Source: DASPKW01 sp038244055
GTDB lineage: Bacteria; Planctomycetota; Phycisphaerae; Tepidisphaerales; Tepidisphaeraceae
Length of the DNA stretch: 22,456 nucleotides
Assembly (NCBI GenBank): GCA_038244055.1
Contig: JBBRTW010000057.1
Location: 1 to 22,456 of the forward strand
Direction of reading: 5' to 3'
Part shown: piece by piece, positions 8,977-16,693 of the stretch
Layout: the number at the start of each line of letters is the position of its first letter
Position numbering within the stretch: the first letter of the stretch is position 1
The notes under the pieces: model-generated
The model's database searches: none
The model's input: the letters and a program-made list of their open reading frames with translations, nothing else
Told to the model about the DNA's origin: nothing
Position numbers and translations under genes: made by a program

Positions 8977-10320
8977 ATGAGCAGACTTATCACCCGTCGA
9001 AACATTCTGAAGACCGGAGCGGTCGCGTCGGCCTCCTTGCTGATTGGCCCGGCGAGCATGGCCCGCACTTACGCGGCTAACGAGAAGATTCGCTTCGCGC
9101 TGGTCGGCGTCGGCGGCCAGGGCGGCAAGGGCGTGGGCGTCGCGTCGGGCGAGCAGATCGTCGCGGCGGCGGATGTGGATACGCAGCACGCGGGGGGCGC
9201 GATCAAGAAGATCAAGGACAAGTTCCCCGATGTGAAGCTCTACGCCGACTACCGCAAGCTGTTCGATGAGCAGAAGGATCTGGATGCGGTCTGGGTGGCC
9301 ACGCCCGATCACCATCACTTTCCCGCCAGCGTTCGCGCGCTGGAGGCCGGGCTTGCCCTCTACTGCGAGAAGCCGCTGTGTCACGATATCTATGAGGTGC
9401 GCAAGCTGCGCGAACTGGCCAAGGCGAAGAAAGTGGCCACGCAAATGGGCAATCAGGGCCACTCCGGCGAGCACATCCGCCTGCTCTGCGAGTGGATCTG
9501 GCAGGGTGCGCTCGGCGATGTGACCGAGGCCCATGTGCGCCCGCCCTACAAACAGATGGACTTCGGCTCGCGCGACGCCGGCCAGCCTGCCAAGCCCCCG
9601 GCGACGCTGGATTGGGATCTCTGGCAGGGCATCGTCAAGGAGCGCGAATTTCGCACCGGCATCCATCCAGCCAAATGGCGGGGCTGGCTCGACTACGGCA
9701 CGGGCCTTCTGGGCGACTGGTTCTGCCACAACGCCGATGGCGCGGTTTGGGCGCTCAAGCTCAACGAGGCCGACACTTGTGAAGTGGAGTGCGAGGGTGA
9801 AGCGCCCGGCGATACAAACTGGCCGCATGGCGTGCGCGTCTCCTGGAGCTTTCCCAGGCGCGGGGACATGGTCCCCTGCATCATGCGCTGGAGTTCGGGC
9901 ACCTACAACGACAAGCCGATGCCTGCGACGATCGACCCCGAGCGCATCGCGGCGGTGGCCAAGCATCCCAGCGCCTACTTCGGCACCAAGGGCACGGCCG
10001 TTTCGGGATGGTGGATGGATGGTGTGCGGCTCTTCCCCGAGACCTTCATGAAGGAAGTGGGCAAGCCCAAACCGGTGATCGCGCGCGTGAAGGGGCACGA
10101 GGCCGATTTCCTCAACGCCATCCGCACCGGCGGCCGTTCATCGGCCGACTTCGATTACACCGCCCGTCTCACCGAAATCATGCTGGTCGGCAACGTGGCC
10201 AATCGGGTGCGCGAGAAACTCGCCTATGACTTCAAAGAAGGCAGGTTCACCAACAGCGACAAGGCCAACGCCCTGCTGAAGCGCGAGCCGCGCAAGGGTT
10301 GGGAATTTGGCTATGTGTAA
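8977..10320 (+). CDS. Tat-exported Gfo/Idh/MocA family oxidoreductase
   Basis: A 447-residue NAD(P)-dependent oxidoreductase of the Gfo/Idh/MocA family, which usually acts on sugars, sugar acids or cyclitols. The N-terminus carries a twin-arginine signal (TRRNILK, residues 6-12), a hydrophobic stretch and an Ala-rich cleavage area near residue 34, so the folded enzyme is predicted to be exported with its cofactor. A Rossmann fold begins at about residue 37, with the nucleotide-binding loop GVGGQG at 44-49. The family's EKP motif is at 131-133. Asp247 and His251 in the GDWFCH segment are candidate active-site residues of the C-terminal alpha/beta domain. Length and domain order are normal for the planctomycete Tat-type subfamily. 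The ATG at 8977 is chosen because it gives the complete Tat signal; the ribosome site (GCAGG) is weak. The substrate is unknown. It stands alone, with no partner gene on the same strand nearby. Confidence 0.93.
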   Translation: MSRLITRRNILKTGAVASASLLIGPASMARTYAANEKIRFALVGVGGQGGKGVGVASGEQIVAAADVDTQHAGGAIKKIKDKFPDVKLYADYRKLFDEQKDLDAVWVATPDHHHFPASVRALEAGLALYCEKPLCHDIYEVRKLRELAKAKKVATQMGNQGHSGEHIRLLCEWIWQGALGDVTEAHVRPPYKQMDFGSRDAGQPAKPPATLDWDLWQGIVKEREFRTGIHPAKWRGWLDYGTGLLGDWFCHNADGAVWALKLNEADTCEVECEGEAPGDTNWPHGVRVSWSFPRRGDMVPCIMRWSSGTYNDKPMPATIDPERIAAVAKHPSAYFGTKGTAVSGWWMDGVRLFPETFMKEVGKPKPVIARVKGHEADFLNAIRTGGRSSADFDYTARLTEIMLVGNVANRVREKLAYDFKEGRFTNSDKANALLKREPRKGWEFGYV

Positions 10321-10424
10321 GCCGGCAAACTGCACTTATTCGCGCATGCAGGGTGTATCGATGATGTGCGGCCACGGGCCATCGGGTTGCTGAGGCACTT
10401 TGAAGGAGGCTGTGGAACGGTGAG

Positions 10425-10742
10425 TCATCGAGATTTCCGATCCCGAGCATCCGGCCCAGGTTTCGCCGGCCGGATGGTGCCGCCGGGGTCGGGCTTGGCA
10501 GGCCGAGAACCAGGGTGACTCGATCGCTCGGCGAGGAACCATGCCTCAATTTTCTGGCGGGCCCAGGGCGTTTTTCGCAGGAAGTTGAGGCTGGACTTGA
10601 TCGTTGGATCGAACATAAAACACCGCACCGGAATCCGGCGGGCCAGTTCCCTCCAGCCATGCCGGTCCGACAGCTCCCTGACAATCGTCTCCAGCGTGAT
10701 GCCGTGCAGCGGATTGCGGGGTTGGGGAGACGGGGAAGGCAT
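10425..10742 (-). CDS. VF530 family (DUF2132) small DNA-binding protein
   Basis: A 105-residue protein whose first 70 residues match the VF530 family: NPLHGITLETIV (10-21), HGWRELARRIPVRCF (28-42), and DPTIKSSLNFLRKTPWAR (45-62). VF530 from Vibrio fischeri is a small helical protein reported to bind DNA; the cellular role is not known. The conserved unit is only about 65-70 residues, and this copy carries an extra tail of about 35 residues rich in Pro, Arg, Lys and Gly (71-105). The tail could be a basic DNA-contacting extension or read-through into former intergenic sequence. The ATG at 10742 is preferred because AAAGAG lies just upstream; an in-frame ATG at 10757 would add five residues but lacks a ribosome site. 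It is divergent from the serpin gene. Confidence 0.82.
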   Translation of the reverse strand: MPSPSPQPRNPLHGITLETIVRELSDRHGWRELARRIPVRCFMFDPTIKSSLNFLRKTPWARQKIEAWFLAERSSHPGSRPAKPDPGGTIRPAKPGPDARDRKSR

Positions 10743-10836
10743 GTGCTGCTCTTTCATTTACGGGTCACTTCAATCGGCCGGCGGGAGGCGCTGCGGGGAA
10801 GAACGGTCTGGGTTGAAATATTGGGGAACATTCAGC

Positions 10837-10879
10837 ATCGTCGCGCATCTAAACGACGATCTGCGCTGTCCCTTATACT
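10837..10879 (+). promoter_or_regulatory. Candidate serpin promoter -10 with upstream inverted repeat
   Basis: TATACT at 10874-10879 is a good -10 hexamer placed 14 bases before the serpin ATG, implying a very short leader with no Shine-Dalgarno site. No clear -35 is present at the right spacing. Instead the perfect inverted repeat ATCGTCG (10837-10843) and CGACGAT (10854-10860), with a 10-base spacer, covers the place where -35 contacts would be. This layout suggests an activator or repressor site, but it is an inference from one copy. Confidence 0.4.
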
Positions 10880-10893
10880 GAAGTACAACCACC

Positions 10894-12111
10894 ATGAAAA
10901 CCAGAATTCTCCTCTCGATCGTCGCGATGTCGCTCGCCGTAACCGCGTCCGCCCAACCTCGCAAAGCGATCACCAAGCCGCCGGAGAACCCGATGGGCCA
11001 GATGAACAACGCCTTCGCCGCCGATCTTTATGCCCAGCTCGCGGCCAAAGAGGGCAACCTTTTTTTCTCCCCCACCAGCATCCAGACCGCGCTGGCCATG
11101 ACCTGGGCCGGGGCGCGCGGGCCGACTGCGGAGGAAATGGCCAAGGCGCTTCGCCTCGATGCCAAGGCCGATGTTCACGGTGAGCTGGCCGGTTTTCTGG
11201 GACAGCTCAATGAGGATGGCAAGAAGGGCGGCTATGAGCTTTCGGTTGCCAACGCCCTCTGGGGCCTCAAAGGCTATCCGTTCATGCCCGACTATCTCAA
11301 CCTGGTGAAAAAATCCTACGGTGGCAACCTGAGCGATCTGGACTTCGCCGCGAATGTCGAAGGCTCCCGCAAGATCATCAACGACTGGGTGGCCAACCAG
11401 ACCCACGACCGTATCAAGGATCTGATGCCCGAGGGCTCAATCACGCCCGATACCCGACTCGTCTTGACCAACGCCATCTACTTCAAGGGCAAGTGGGATC
11501 TGCCCTTCAAGAAAGAGCAGACCAAAGAGGATGACTTTACGCAGACGGATGGGAAGAAGGTCAAAGCACCGTTCATGTACCAGCAATTGCATTGCCGGTA
11601 CGCCGAGGATGATGATGTGCAGGTGCTGGAACTGAGCTATGGCAAGAACGATTTGGCCATGCGCGTGTTCTTGCCGAAGAAACCGGATGGGCTGGGGGCA
11701 TTCGAGAAACAGATGACCGCCGAGCGGCTGGCCGGGCTGGTGGGCAAGTTGCGGCGCGAAGAAGTGAAGGTCTGGCTGCCGCGCTTCACGATGGAGAGCC
11801 AGGTCTCGCTGGCCGATACGCTCAAGGCCATGGGGATGAAGCTGGCCTTCGATCCCAACAAGGCGGATTTCAAGGGCATGACCTCGGCCGAGCAGGTGTT
11901 CATCTCCGCGGTGATTCACAAGGCATTTGTAAAGGTGGATGAGGAAGGCACCGAAGCGGCGGCCGCGACGGGGATTGCAATTTCGACCATGTCAATACAG
12001 ATCGATCCGCCCAAGCCCAAAGAGTTCAAGGCCGATCACCCGTTCATGTTTGAAATCGTCCACCAGAAAACCGGCGCGGCGTTGTTCATGGGACGCGTGG
12101 CGATCCCCTGA
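10894..12111 (+). CDS. Secreted serpin (serine protease inhibitor), inhibitory type
   Basis: A 405-residue serpin with a Sec signal peptide (MKTRILLSIVAMSLAVTASA, cleavage before Gln21). The whole fold is present: NLFFSPTSIQTALAMTWAGARG near the N-terminus, the LTNAIYFKGKWDLPF shutter-region strand, and the serpin signature FKADHPFMFEI at 378-388. The reactive-loop hinge is EEGTEAAAATG (350-360), with small residues from P12 to P9, which in this family marks inhibitors that insert the loop into sheet A. Counting 17 residues from the hinge Glu puts P1-P1' at Met366-Ser367, the same pair as human alpha-1-antitrypsin. A Met P1 suits elastase-, chymotrypsin- or subtilisin-like targets. It is likely to act in the periplasm or outside the cell. 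The DUF4139 gene follows after 17 bases, so the two are probably co-transcribed. Gene density and composition match the neighbours. Confidence 0.95.
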   Translation: MKTRILLSIVAMSLAVTASAQPRKAITKPPENPMGQMNNAFAADLYAQLAAKEGNLFFSPTSIQTALAMTWAGARGPTAEEMAKALRLDAKADVHGELAGFLGQLNEDGKKGGYELSVANALWGLKGYPFMPDYLNLVKKSYGGNLSDLDFAANVEGSRKIINDWVANQTHDRIKDLMPEGSITPDTRLVLTNAIYFKGKWDLPFKKEQTKEDDFTQTDGKKVKAPFMYQQLHCRYAEDDDVQVLELSYGKNDLAMRVFLPKKPDGLGAFEKQMTAERLAGLVGKLRREEVKVWLPRFTMESQVSLADTLKAMGMKLAFDPNKADFKGMTSAEQVFISAVIHKAFVKVDEEGTEAAAATGIAISTMSIQIDPPKPKEFKADHPFMFEIVHQKTGAALFMGRVAIP

Positions 12112-12128
12112 GAATTGAAGGATCGCTC

Positions 12129-13544
12129 ATGAAAATACGCTCTGTTCGACTTGCTGCTTTGCTGACGTTGACGCTGGCCGCGTCCGCCCTCGCCCGCAAC
12201 GTCGACCTGTCGACCGTTCCGCGCCGGGACTCCGTACAGCTCACGATCTACAACAGCGAAGACCTGACGCTCGTCCGCGAAACCCGAACGGTCACCTTCA
12301 AGAAAGGCGTCAATCCGCTCCAATTCTAGTGGGCCAACACGCTCATCGACCCTTCCTCCGTGCAGCTTCGGTTCCTCAAACCGGCCGACAAGCTCGATGT
12401 TCTGGACACCACCTTCCCCCACGATAAGCCGCAGATGTTGTACTGGAACGTGCAGAGCGAAATCGACGGCGAAGCCATTCTTGAGATCACCTATTTCACC
12501 AGCGGCATCTCCTGGGCCGCCGATTATGTCTGCATCGCCGACAAGGACGAGAAGCAGATGGGGTTTGAAGGGTTCGTCAAGGTGCTGAACAACTCGGGAG
12601 AAGAGTATGAGGATGCCCAGGTGAGGTTGGTGGTGGGGAAGATCAATCTGGTGGAAAAGATCGCGCAGTTGGCGCGGGTGCCAATCTCCGAAGTTCGCGA
12701 GCACCGGGAACGTTGGAACCGTGAATTCACGAAGCAGAGAATTGCTAGAGACACCCTTCAGGAGTTCGACGATCGCGCTCGTAAGACTGCCGAATTGCCG
12801 TCGGAAAAGGGCATCATCAAAGAGGGCCTCAGCGAGTATTTCATCTACACCATCGAAGGCACCGAGACGATCCGCAACGGCTGGTCGAAACGGATGCGTT
12901 CCCTCGACGCCGCCTCCATCCCCTTCAAGATTCAGTATCGCTACCGCCCCCAGGAATATGGCGATCAACTCGTCCGGATGTACCTGCTGACGAACAATAA
13001 AGATTCCAAATTGGGCACAACGCCGCTGCCCGATGGCACAGTCCGCGTCTTCCGCGACAACGGCCGGGGTGGGCTGTCCTATCTCACCGCACAGAGCATC
13101 AAGTACATCCCCATCGGCGACAAGATCGAACTGAACCTGGGCGTCGATCCCAATGTCATTTTCGAATTGGTCAAACTGCGGGCCTCGCGGGATGAAATCT
13201 GGCTGCAACTGAACGGGGCGGACGTGTTTCGTCGTGTCGGCGGCGGTGTGCAGGTGGAGGTCAACTCATCCGTGGTGGGCTGGGACGATCACGAGATCTT
13301 CACTCAGCGAATCCGCAACTACACCCCCAAGCCCATTGAAGTCGAAATCCGCCGATCCTTCCCCGGCCATGTCGTTTTCCGCAGTTCGCTTAAGCCCACC
13401 GCCTTCGACTACCAGACGCCCCAATTCACGGCCACGGTCGATGCGGGCAAGAAATCCGACCTGATGTTTGAGATCCTCCGGCACCAGGGCCGCAACGCCA
13501 AGCAGAACAATGTCACGCTGGAAGACGCCAGGATCGCTCCATGA
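12129..13544 (+). pseudogene. DUF4139 family exported protein, interrupted by one in-frame TAG
   Basis: The ATG at 12129 follows AAGGA and begins a signal peptide (MKIRSVRLAALLTLTLAASALA). The frame stops at TAG (12327-12329) after 66 codons, then continues in the same frame for 405 more codons to 13544. The continued product keeps clear DUF4139 features: WANTLIDP right after the stop, LDTTFPHDKPQMLYWN, TYFTSGISWAADYV, NNSGEEYEDAQVRLVVG, and a C-terminal beta-rich domain. In relatives as I recall them, the residue at the stop is Ser (LQFSWANTLIDP), so a TCG-to-TAG change would explain it. A GTG at 12360 could restart translation but would give a product without signal peptide or N-terminal strand. 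Alternatives are a recent nonsense mutation, a sequencing error or stop read-through. The family is thought to be exported; its function is not established. Confidence 0.82.
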
Positions 13545-13608
13545 TTTGCCACGCAATCAGAGGGCGGCCGAAGACGATGTCGCTGGAGCAGTTCGAAGGA
13601 GCCAACGA

Positions 13609-13809
13609 ATGACGTCATTGCTCAGACAAAGCCGAAGCCTCATCTTCGCCCTCCCGATTTGTGGAATCTTTATTTGGGCCATCGCCTGTGTCGAGGCGGA
13701 GGACGAACCATCCGCCGGGACATCCGCCGGATGGGTGAAATGCTCAAAGAACCGCACTGCGACGATGGAAGACAAACTTACTTCTGCGCGCCCTCGAGGG
13801 AAGCAATGA
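13609..13809 (+). CDS. Short exported or lipoprotein-like ORF, possibly a truncated gene
   Basis: A 66-codon ORF with a strong ribosome site: AAGGAG at 13596-13601, seven bases before ATG. The product has a basic start (MTSLLRQSRS), a hydrophobic segment (LIFALPICGIFIWAIAC) and a possible lipobox AIA-C ending at residue 27, then an acidic stretch and GTSAGWVK. After that it becomes featureless and basic and ends inside the 3' end of the oppositely oriented YceI gene, overlapping it by 32 bases. The good start with a weak tail suggests the 5' end of a larger exported protein that has lost its body. The GWVK segment is reminiscent of the start of some planctomycete glycosidase-like proteins, but this is too short to assign. 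It follows the DUF4139 frame by 64 bases and may be in its operon. Confidence 0.42.
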   Translation: MTSLLRQSRSLIFALPICGIFIWAIACVEAEDEPSAGTSAGWVKCSKNRTATMEDKLTSARPRGKQ

Positions 13810-14344
13810 GAAAAATCTCATCCCCCACCACGCCCGGCGCGCCTTGAATCTTGTAATCGGTGAGCTTCACCGAGAAAGTGGCCTCGATTCCAAGGCGGCC
13901 ATTGCCCTTGGGGAATTCGCCCTTGCCCGTGATCTCGATGGGCACGATGATCGATTTGGTCACACCATGCAGGGTCAGGTCGCCCGTCACTTCCAGCTTG
14001 GTATCCGAAACCTTTTTGACGGCCGTGCTTTTGAAAGTGATGGCGGGATATTCCTTGGCGTTGAGATAATCCGGCGCCTGCAGATGCTCGTCGCGCTTCT
14101 TATTGGCCGTATCCACACTCGTGGGGTTTATATTGATCTCGAAGGCGCTCTTGGCGAGGTCTGCTTCGTCGATGGCGATGGTGCCGCCATAGTCGTTGAA
14201 CCGGCCCCAGATGTAGCCCACGTTCGCATGCTTGACCTTGAACACGAACGACGAATGAACTGGATCGACTTTCAAAGGCTCGGCGGCAAAAGCGGCGGAC
14301 GAAACAAGCGCGGCAAACAGAGCGATCGTAGTAAAATGCTTCAT
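13778..14344 (-). CDS. Periplasmic YceI family lipocalin-like protein
   Basis: A 188-residue protein with a Sec signal peptide (MKHFTTIALFAALVSSAAFA, cleavage before Ala21), then a complete YceI domain. Visible features are VDPVHSSFVFKVKHANVG (27-44), WGRFNDYGGTI (46-56), a TSVDTANKKRDEHL segment, FKSTAVKKVSDTKLEVTGDL, the LHGVTK turn and a final beta-strand region. YceI proteins are extended lipocalin-like beta-barrels that bind isoprenoid or amphiphilic ligands, and some are linked to acid or osmotic stress. The ligand here is unknown. An ATG further upstream at 14425 would add 27 residues without signal-peptide character. The ATG at 14344 is preferred because it has AGGAGA seven bases upstream and begins a proper signal peptide. 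The gene lies downstream of the lyase on the same strand, with a 131-base gap. Confidence 0.93.
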   Translation of the reverse strand: MKHFTTIALFAALVSSAAFAAEPLKVDPVHSSFVFKVKHANVGYIWGRFNDYGGTIAIDEADLAKSAFEININPTSVDTANKKRDEHLQAPDYLNAKEYPAITFKSTAVKKVSDTKLEVTGDLTLHGVTKSIIVPIEITGKGEFPKGNGRLGIEATFSVKLTDYKIQGAPGVVGDEIFLIASLEGAQK

Positions 14345-14424
14345 GGGCGGTCTCCTGAAAAAAGGGTCTGGATTAAACCGGGATGCGAAGAATAACGCGC
14401 CTTCCGCCCGTTGTCTGCGCGCCA

Positions 14425-14441
14425 CGGGGAGTGATTCCCCG
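14425..14441. terminator. Hairpin between lyase and YceI genes
   Basis: CGGGGA-GTGAT-TCCCCG forms a 6-bp GC-rich stem with a 5-base loop, 35 bases past the lyase stop codon on the minus strand. There is no T-run after it, so it would be a weak intrinsic terminator at best. It could instead be leader structure for yceI transcripts. Confidence 0.3.
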
Positions 14442-14475
14442 GCTCTCTTTGATGACGCTCTATTTGACCGGCATG

Positions 14476-16557
14476 TTACCGTCCAATCGTAACGGGTTCT
14501 TTCGCATGCCCATCGATCGAAATTCTCTGACCCTTGCCGCCGACATAACTCACTTCGACCTCAGTGGCCTGGCCCTTTGCCTGTGATGCTTTGATCCCGA
14601 TCACTGGGGCGGGCTCATTCTCCTTGATGGGGAACAACACAAATACGGCCTTGGCCTGGCCCTTGGCCTCCAAATGGTACACCGGAGTGGGGATCGGCCT
14701 GACGGTATAGCCGCCGCTGAAGACCCAGCCCTGTACATAGGGTTTTTCCTGCCCGCTCTGGTCGGTCACGGTTAGCTTTGCGGTTGACCAGGGCGCGATT
14801 TGCAGGTTGGAACCCTTTGCGTTCCTGGTCAGCACGGATTGGTTCTCGGCGCTAATGGCAATGGCGTCGGCGTTGAGGTGGAACATCGCATCGTAGGTGT
14901 GATTCGCATCATCGAGTGGCGTGAAGGTGTCGACGATGATCCAGTAATCGCCGGGCGCGGCCGAGCCGGGGCCCGACTTGATGAACGATATCTCGCGATT
15001 GTGGGTGGCGATGCGATGATCGCGCTGGCCGTACCCCTCATCGTAGACGCCTGATGCGTAGTCCCAGGCGTCAGTGGTCGCGAAGCCGTGCGGCAAGGGC
15101 TGCTTTACGACGTACTGACCGCGATCGGTGGCACCGCGCCGCCGCTGGGGCAGGGAATCCACCAGCACGGTATTGTGGGCGAAGGTGTCGATGTGGTACT
15201 TGCGCCAGGCGCTGTTGTCGTAGGGATAGTTCCCCGGGTCGATCACATGCACCCGGCCATAGGCCGCCAGCACGATCGTCAGCTTGTCTTCGTGCTGGTG
15301 GCCATAGCCGAATGGCCCGCTGTCGAGGAGCAGATAGCGGGCATCAGGGTCCCAGCCACTGCGCATAATCAAATGACCGGCATAGGGAAACTCGCAGGAG
15401 CGAATGGTCGGCGCGGAGCCTTCCTTCCCGTCACTGGCGATCCAACGGAAGTCTTCCCGTTTGGGGAAATGCTCGGTCGCCTTTTTCATCCAAGGCAGAA
15501 TGTCGGTGTCGCCCGAATCATTGAGCCCGGGCATTTTGCGGTTGGGCATCGACACAAACAGGTCGTAATTAAACATACGTTCCAACTTGGAAACGTAGTC
15601 GGGCGGGAGCGGCAACTGGTTCAGCCTCGAAATCCGCACCGGCATTTCGAAGCTGTTCAGGCTCACGTTGTGGTAGCCGGCCGCCAGTTCGATCTGCGCG
15701 CCATCGGGATAGACCTGCTTATCCAACTCGGCATACAGACGATCGATGGCCGTCTTGCGCCAGGCGGCGGCATCGGTGAACTCTGGGAAGAGCACGCCAA
15801 TGTGAAATAGCCCGTTGGCCTCCATGGCCAGCCAGTTGCCGGTGGTGGGATATTTCATCAGATGCCGGGCGTGGTCGTAAAAACTCTTGACCATCAGCAC
15901 AACCGATTCATCGTCGAAGGAGGGTGAGGAGAGGAAGTAGTTGAAGCTGTCGGGCCATGACCCAAAGGTGCGAATTCCCGTCTCGATGGTCCGCCATGTG
16001 GAGAAGGCCTTGTTGCCGCTATTGGCGGGGACAGGCTGGCTCCTGACCCAGTCGGTCATCTGAAAAACGAACGCCTTGGCGTAGGTTTCATCGCCCGTGG
16101 CCCAGTACGCCTGGCCGAGGGTTTCCCAGAACGCATGCCGCGAGAGCTGCCAGGTCCATTCGGCGTACTGGCTGGTCATGGGGTTGCTGTTCCAGTCGAT
16201 CTTCTGCTTGAAATCGTGCCAGACGCCACAGCTCACCAGTTCGTTGCGGGCATAGCGATCCGCCAGGGCGCGGTTGAACGATTTGGGCCGCTGGTCGGCG
16301 GCGGGCTTGTCGCGCCAGTCGAAATACCAGTGGGGCGCGGTGCGCTGCTTGAGATGCTGGACGAACAGGTGCTTGGCTTGCGCCCAATCCTGCTTCTCAA
16401 CGGCTGCTTTGACCTGAGCCAGCTCGTCGCCCGCGAGATTCAGCGCCGCAAAAAAGCCCTGGTCGTCCAACGCCGGCCCCGGCCGAGCCGGCGCATCGGC
16501 GCGGGTTTGAACGACCCAGCATGTTAGCCCCAGCATCAGGATCGCGATGGTCTTCAT
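14476..16557 (-). CDS. Secreted heparinase II/III-like (alginate lyase family) polysaccharide lyase
   Basis: A 693-residue exported enzyme with signal peptide MKTIAILMLGLTCWVVQTRA. Residues about 35-370 form the alpha/alpha-toroid seen in heparinase II/III and PL15/PL17 lyases. Residues about 390-620 match the heparinase II/III beta-sandwich domain, with GYGHQHEDKLTI (417-428), VIDPGNYPYD (438-447) and HNTVLVDS (461-468). Candidate catalytic or binding residues are Asn241, His252, the Tyr295-His296 pair and His420/His422. In this superfamily Tyr and His act as base and acid in beta-elimination of uronic-acid polysaccharides. The sequence does not settle whether the substrate is alginate, a glycosaminoglycan or another uronate polymer. 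The start at 16557 gives a proper signal peptide but has no clear Shine-Dalgarno site. It lies downstream of the methyltransferase across a 136-base gap that holds a hairpin, so independent transcription is plausible. Confidence 0.9.
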   Translation of the reverse strand: MKTIAILMLGLTCWVVQTRADAPARPGPALDDQGFFAALNLAGDELAQVKAAVEKQDWAQAKHLFVQHLKQRTAPHWYFDWRDKPAADQRPKSFNRALADRYARNELVSCGVWHDFKQKIDWNSNPMTSQYAEWTWQLSRHAFWETLGQAYWATGDETYAKAFVFQMTDWVRSQPVPANSGNKAFSTWRTIETGIRTFGSWPDSFNYFLSSPSFDDESVVLMVKSFYDHARHLMKYPTTGNWLAMEANGLFHIGVLFPEFTDAAAWRKTAIDRLYAELDKQVYPDGAQIELAAGYHNVSLNSFEMPVRISRLNQLPLPPDYVSKLERMFNYDLFVSMPNRKMPGLNDSGDTDILPWMKKATEHFPKREDFRWIASDGKEGSAPTIRSCEFPYAGHLIMRSGWDPDARYLLLDSGPFGYGHQHEDKLTIVLAAYGRVHVIDPGNYPYDNSAWRKYHIDTFAHNTVLVDSLPQRRRGATDRGQYVVKQPLPHGFATTDAWDYASGVYDEGYGQRDHRIATHNREISFIKSGPGSAAPGDYWIIVDTFTPLDDANHTYDAMFHLNADAIAISAENQSVLTRNAKGSNLQIAPWSTAKLTVTDQSGQEKPYVQGWVFSGGYTVRPIPTPVYHLEAKGQAKAVFVLFPIKENEPAPVIGIKASQAKGQATEVEVSYVGGKGQRISIDGHAKEPVTIGR

Positions 16558-16667
16558 ATGCCGGTCATATCATTCGGCAGGCAATCATGTTGCTCGGATT
16601 GCCTTACGGGCGTCGCTCGCCGCGCCGAATTGGCAGTATCGCAGGGTGAATTGCGAGAGACCCTCCC

Positions 16668-16691
16668 GATTTGCCAAGCAGCCTGGCAATC
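16668..16691. terminator. Hairpin just after the methyltransferase stop codon
   Basis: TTGCCA (16671-16676) and TGGCAA (16684-16689) form a 6-bp stem with a 7-base loop. It can be extended to GAT/ATC on the outside if one base is bulged. It starts three bases beyond the methyltransferase stop on the minus strand. No clear T-run follows, so it is a possible weak terminator or a 3'-end stabilising structure. Confidence 0.35.
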
Positions 16692-16693
16692 CA

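Noticed and set aside
8598..9068. Minus-strand frame of 156 codons across the intergenic region
   Set aside because: No family resemblance, overlaps the start of the oxidoreductase, and no ribosome site was evident.
8944..10098. Minus-strand frame of 384 codons opposite the oxidoreductase
   Set aside because: The plus strand encodes a complete Gfo/Idh/MocA enzyme with Tat signal; the minus product is a His- and Arg-rich shadow.
12036..13208. Minus-strand frame of 390 codons opposite the DUF4139 gene
   Set aside because: Considered as an alternative because the plus gene has a stop codon, but the plus frame has clear family similarity on both sides of the stop and the minus product has none.
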